Shown here one piece after another: positions 60,798 through 64,000 of a stretch of 64,000 nt of DNA; within the stretch, counting starts at the first letter, position 1, and every line of letters begins with the position of its first letter. The position numbers were made by a program, and so were the translations under genes. The notes below the pieces were generated by a model that was not told the origin of the DNA, searched no databases, and worked only from the letters and a program-made list of their open reading frames with translations. Origin of the DNA: Andrena cerasifolii (lineage: Eukaryota > Arthropoda > Insecta > Hymenoptera > Andrenidae); NCBI RefSeq assembly GCF_050908995.1, contig NC_135123.1:8060001-8124000 (forward strand), read 5' to 3'.

Positions 60798-63700
60798 ACA
60801 GATACTGTTACAGCAGCATACAGTGCACTTTGATTTCGGGTGGGGGAAGGTTGACCCTAGCGACTACCCGCAGGAAAAAGCAGAAATTTGAACACCGGAC
60901 CGGAGAGCGAGCGTCGCGATTAACACTGGCGATAAGTTTGGATAATGACTGGTTCGACGAGATTTATCAGCTATACTCTTCGGTGAATCAGAGCTAACAG
61001 ATGACTGGCCATCCGACACGTCTAATGGTATGCTCGTAATCAATCGAACAAATTATACCGGGCTTCTTATACACGTGCTCAACGTCAAGACCTTTGAAAG
61101 TGGTTTTAACTGGTTGCGTCCCGGAGACGTCGAGAATAATACGATGCTCTAGATCCCCGGTGTCCACGTGCCGCGATCCTGGATCTTTAATTACTTGAAA
61201 TTCACGCGGACCGTTTGCCCGGCACGCGAAAAGCTTGCTGCCACTTTACGATCCTTCCCGAACTGCGCGAGAAAATCTCTATCGATAAACATTTCGTTCG
61301 ACACTTCCCATCGTGCGGAAGAACGCCTCCGTTGCGTCAACAAGACGATAGATCCAAGACAGTAAAACGATTCGAAACAGGGGAGAACCTTATCGACGAT
61401 ATAAAAATCGTAATTTCCTTGCCGATTACCCTAGCTGGGGGCATTATCCCGTGGGCCCATAACATGTAAACATTTACGAATCGCCCACGTGCTTACCCAT
61501 ACACCCGCAACAGTAATGATAACGTAATTTACATAAATACGTAAATTACGTATCGTAAAGAGCAGTGCAAAGCGAGGCTCACAATCAGCTTGACTACTGT
61601 TAGGCGTAACCTACATCTAGCTAACATCTAGAATTCGTTTAGTAAATAATGTAGCATCGCGTGGTTCTTGGATGATGAAATGAACACGAGCAAGTCATCA
61701 TCAAGGGGACATTGGGATAGAAGAGAAATTAGGACGAAGCCGGGTAACTTAAGAAAGACGCATCGCTTGCGCGTTTAGGGGAAGGTGTAATCGAGGCAAC
61801 GACAGCAAGCACGGACTAACAAATTAAAAAATTCGAATACATTATTGCTGCGTATTTAATTTCGCCAAAATGTGGGTTAGTCCGTTTTTGGTCTCAACGC
61901 CTCGATTGAAGAGTCTTCGTAGAGAACACTGTATGTGCCAAAATTAAAAAAAAATTATCAGAAAGTGTTCTACGCCCAAAGTGGTACCTACAGAATTTCA
62001 ATTTCACAGTGTTTTCTAAAAGAACTGTGTTTCCAATTACAATAGCCGCGTGGAGTGTATGAGGCAGAGTTTGCGAAATCTTTGCAAAATGGTACTTTTT
62101 TAACCGTCCGAGTAATCGACTCTTTCACGAGATTCGCCATTGTTTCGCAAGGTTTTAAACGCGTAAAGAACTGCAGGCTACGGAGCGACACTCAATTCTT
62201 CGATTAACGAAGGCTCCATTAATACTACTTGCCGAGAAAAAGCAACGTGCGCGATCCGCGGGACAAGCAATTGCTTCAGTTCCACAGGCGAAAGGAAAAC
62301 AAGCATTAGTATGGCTGCAAGAGGATAAACTGAGAATTGCGTCCCGTCCTTTCGTTCGCGGGGACATCAAACGCTGGACAATAAAGTAAAAAAATCATGT
62401 ACAATTGATTTCGTAAACGAGGAAAGTCATCCGCTGGCGCCAGCCCGCGAAACAACGCGAAGAAAAGAAATAAAAAAAATCGAAAAACGTCGCCGTTGGA
62501 TCCTCCGACTGGGAAAGATTCGATTGTATCATCTACTGGGAAGCGAGCAAAATCTTCCGCACTCTCCGTTGTACAACCTCTGAACATATATTAACACTTT
62601 ATCGCTCGGTCACGAGGTATTCCGTATTTTCTGTTCCCTTGGCTGACGACTCCGTAGAGATGTCTCCTTGGAACTTCACCACTCACTGCAGAATTACCGA
62701 GCGTCGTTTTATATTAATAAATATAAACGTGGCTCCTCCTCGAAGTTGGGTAAAACCGACTGCAGTCAGCTACGAACGCACACACCGCGTGCCCGGCGAT
62801 AAAGTGTCGAACAAACAGCTCCTTTCCTGTTCGGAGGATTTTCTTAAAACGCACCCCCGCGTCCGCACTCCCGGCACTGGATATTCTACTTAAAAACGAC
62901 CAGCGCGGAGAGCTGGCGATGCTTCCCTTATTTCACAGTCGAAGAGACACTCTGTTCGAGACAGTCGAAGAGTTAGAATCGCGGAGGCGTTTCTGGGTGG
63001 ACGGTTCTGGGGCAGCAGAAAATTTTCCGAGACCCGAGATACGTGCGCTGAGCGGCAGAGTTGCTTGAGCCAGAGACTCTAATTGTTTTGAGCGGCGCGC
63101 GTATGTGTGTAGCGTAAGAAAGATGTGCGTGACTTACGGTGTGCGATGTGCCAAGCTCGGAGAAGTTGCCCGAATTGGGGAACAACCAAAGAGCGATGGG
63201 ACAGCGCAAACCTTATATAGGGGAGGCCAACAGGCACCAACATCCCCCACTCTTGCTCCGCGGAACCCACACGGAGGCATATCTGCATCTATGACAGAGG
63301 CGTCGAAGAACGGACGGCACAGAAGCGGCAACGGAACCCGGGGACTGGTCCTTCGTCAGTGGTGTCGTCGTCGGTACAAACGCAATCTTTTCCTTCCCCC
63401 CCGCACTCTGATTCTCCTCGAGGAAGACGAAGAATGCCGCGCGTGTCTTCGACAGGGTCGTGCGGCCACATGGGGCCGCAGAATTTCACGATATCCGCGG
63501 CGTTACGCAACGGCGAGCAAGTGTTTCGCGCGGAGACCATCGCAGGTGTCAGGAGCCGGCTCTTGGATCACCGCGGGAAAACTTGCGGCCGGGTTCTGGA
63601 TTTGTGGCTGGACGGTAGATCGAGTACTGTGCTTCAGAGAGGAGAAGGACTCTGCGTATTTAACATTGCAAAGTTATTGTCAAATTTTTGGCTTTGGAAT

Positions 63701-63888
63701 GCGAATTGGTTCGTTAGAGAATGCGCATCGGTGATTATGTTTTCAAGAGATTGTTTCAGCGACATCCACAGTTCCTCGACACAACACGGGTCACGATGGG
63801 GAATCATTGGGCTAAATTGTGCTGACGTGACTTGATCCGAAAATGAACTTACGATTGTAAGTACCATCTGGAGTATTGAACTGTGATG
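60798..63888. other. Gene-free stretch to the right of the hAT-like element
   Basis: Contains MITE family A copy 3 and, from about 62600, GC-rich DNA with overlapping long frames on both strands (up to 209 codons at 63105). None shows domains, codon pattern or splice partners. Possibly the 5' region of a gene beyond the edge. Confidence 0.35.
61911..62026. mobile_element. MITE family A, copy 3
   Basis: Begins TTCGTAGAGAACACTGTATG followed by TGCCAAAATTAAA, and ends CACAGTGTTTTCTAAAAGAA. The interior contains GTGTTCTACG, also found inside copy 2. Confidence 0.72.
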
Positions 63889-64000
63889 ATCATGGGCGGA
63901 TTTGAAGATTTGGCGCCCCTAGACTGACTAGCGTGAGCCACCCCTTGCGTGAAATGTCATTATGTATTTTGGGTTAAAAAAGTCGAGGGACTTTGAAAAT
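63889..64000. mobile_element. Partial second copy of the CAGGGGCGGATTT element, cut by the window edge
   Basis: CATGGGCGGATTTGAAGATT then TGGCGCCCCTAGACT closely follows the left end of the element at 60292 (GGCGGATTTTCAGATCTGGC, then GCCCCTAGGCT). Confidence 0.65.

Noticed and set aside
63289..63540. Minus-strand 83-codon cysteine-containing frame, considered as a peptide hormone
   Set aside because: Cysteine spacing fits neither insulin nor cystine-knot families and there is no signal peptide.
63105..63734. 209-codon open frame (+) near the right edge
   Set aside because: It overlaps long frames in other phases and strands, is Arg/Cys-rich in the way of GC-rich random frames, and has no domain or splice context.

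Overview
This is an insect nuclear window, most likely an aculeate hymenopteran (bee, wasp or ant). The evidence is small spliced introns (about 65-90 nt is common), a pigment-dispersing factor peptide reading NSELINSLLGLPKNMNNA with an amidation Gly, a peritrophin-type multidomain chitinase, a Dsor1/MEK gene, and an AT-rich intergenic landscape with many short inverted-repeat transposons. Exon limits were worked out by hand from GT/AG sites and reading phase. Where all phases close they should be right, but none has been checked against transcripts.

Layout, left to right. 1-9672 (-): the first ~2,360 residues of a group II chitinase (Cht10-like) in 24 exons. It has five GH18 domains (the fifth runs off the left edge) and five CBM14 chitin-binding domains. 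9673-15309: long intergenic DNA with no gene I can support. 15310-15938 (+): the Pdf neuropeptide gene with TATA box and E-box. 16317-18470 (-): a broken copy of Cdk11/Pitslre that has the N-terminal RE/RS-rich exons and the last exon but no kinase domain, with frame breaks and a stop. 19748-22989 (+): an RRM + F-box + leucine-rich-repeat gene (EEED8.10-like). 25511-31788 (-): the MAP kinase kinase Dsor1, whose largest intron holds, on the opposite strand, a complete Na+/K+-ATPase alpha-subunit paralogue (27447-30574, +). 33654-34762 (+): ribosomal protein L17. 36215-41625 (-): an SV2-type major-facilitator transporter whose start exon I could not place. 49115-49187 (-): tRNA-Arg(TCG).

From about 41.6 kb to the right edge there is no protein gene I can support. 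This part is a graveyard of non-autonomous DNA transposons: hAT-like elements with target duplications, at least three copies of one short TIR family, a foldback element built of tandem repeats, a ~68-bp tandem array with three-unit periodicity, and several other long inverted repeats.

The genes are unrelated housekeeping, signalling and physiology genes (cuticle chitin turnover, circadian output, ERK signalling, ion transport, translation) and form no operon or pathway. The strongest oddities are the kinase-less Cdk11 remnant, the nested ATPase with a Glu-to-Gln change in its ion-binding PEGLL motif, and the graded decay of catalytic motifs among the chitinase domains.
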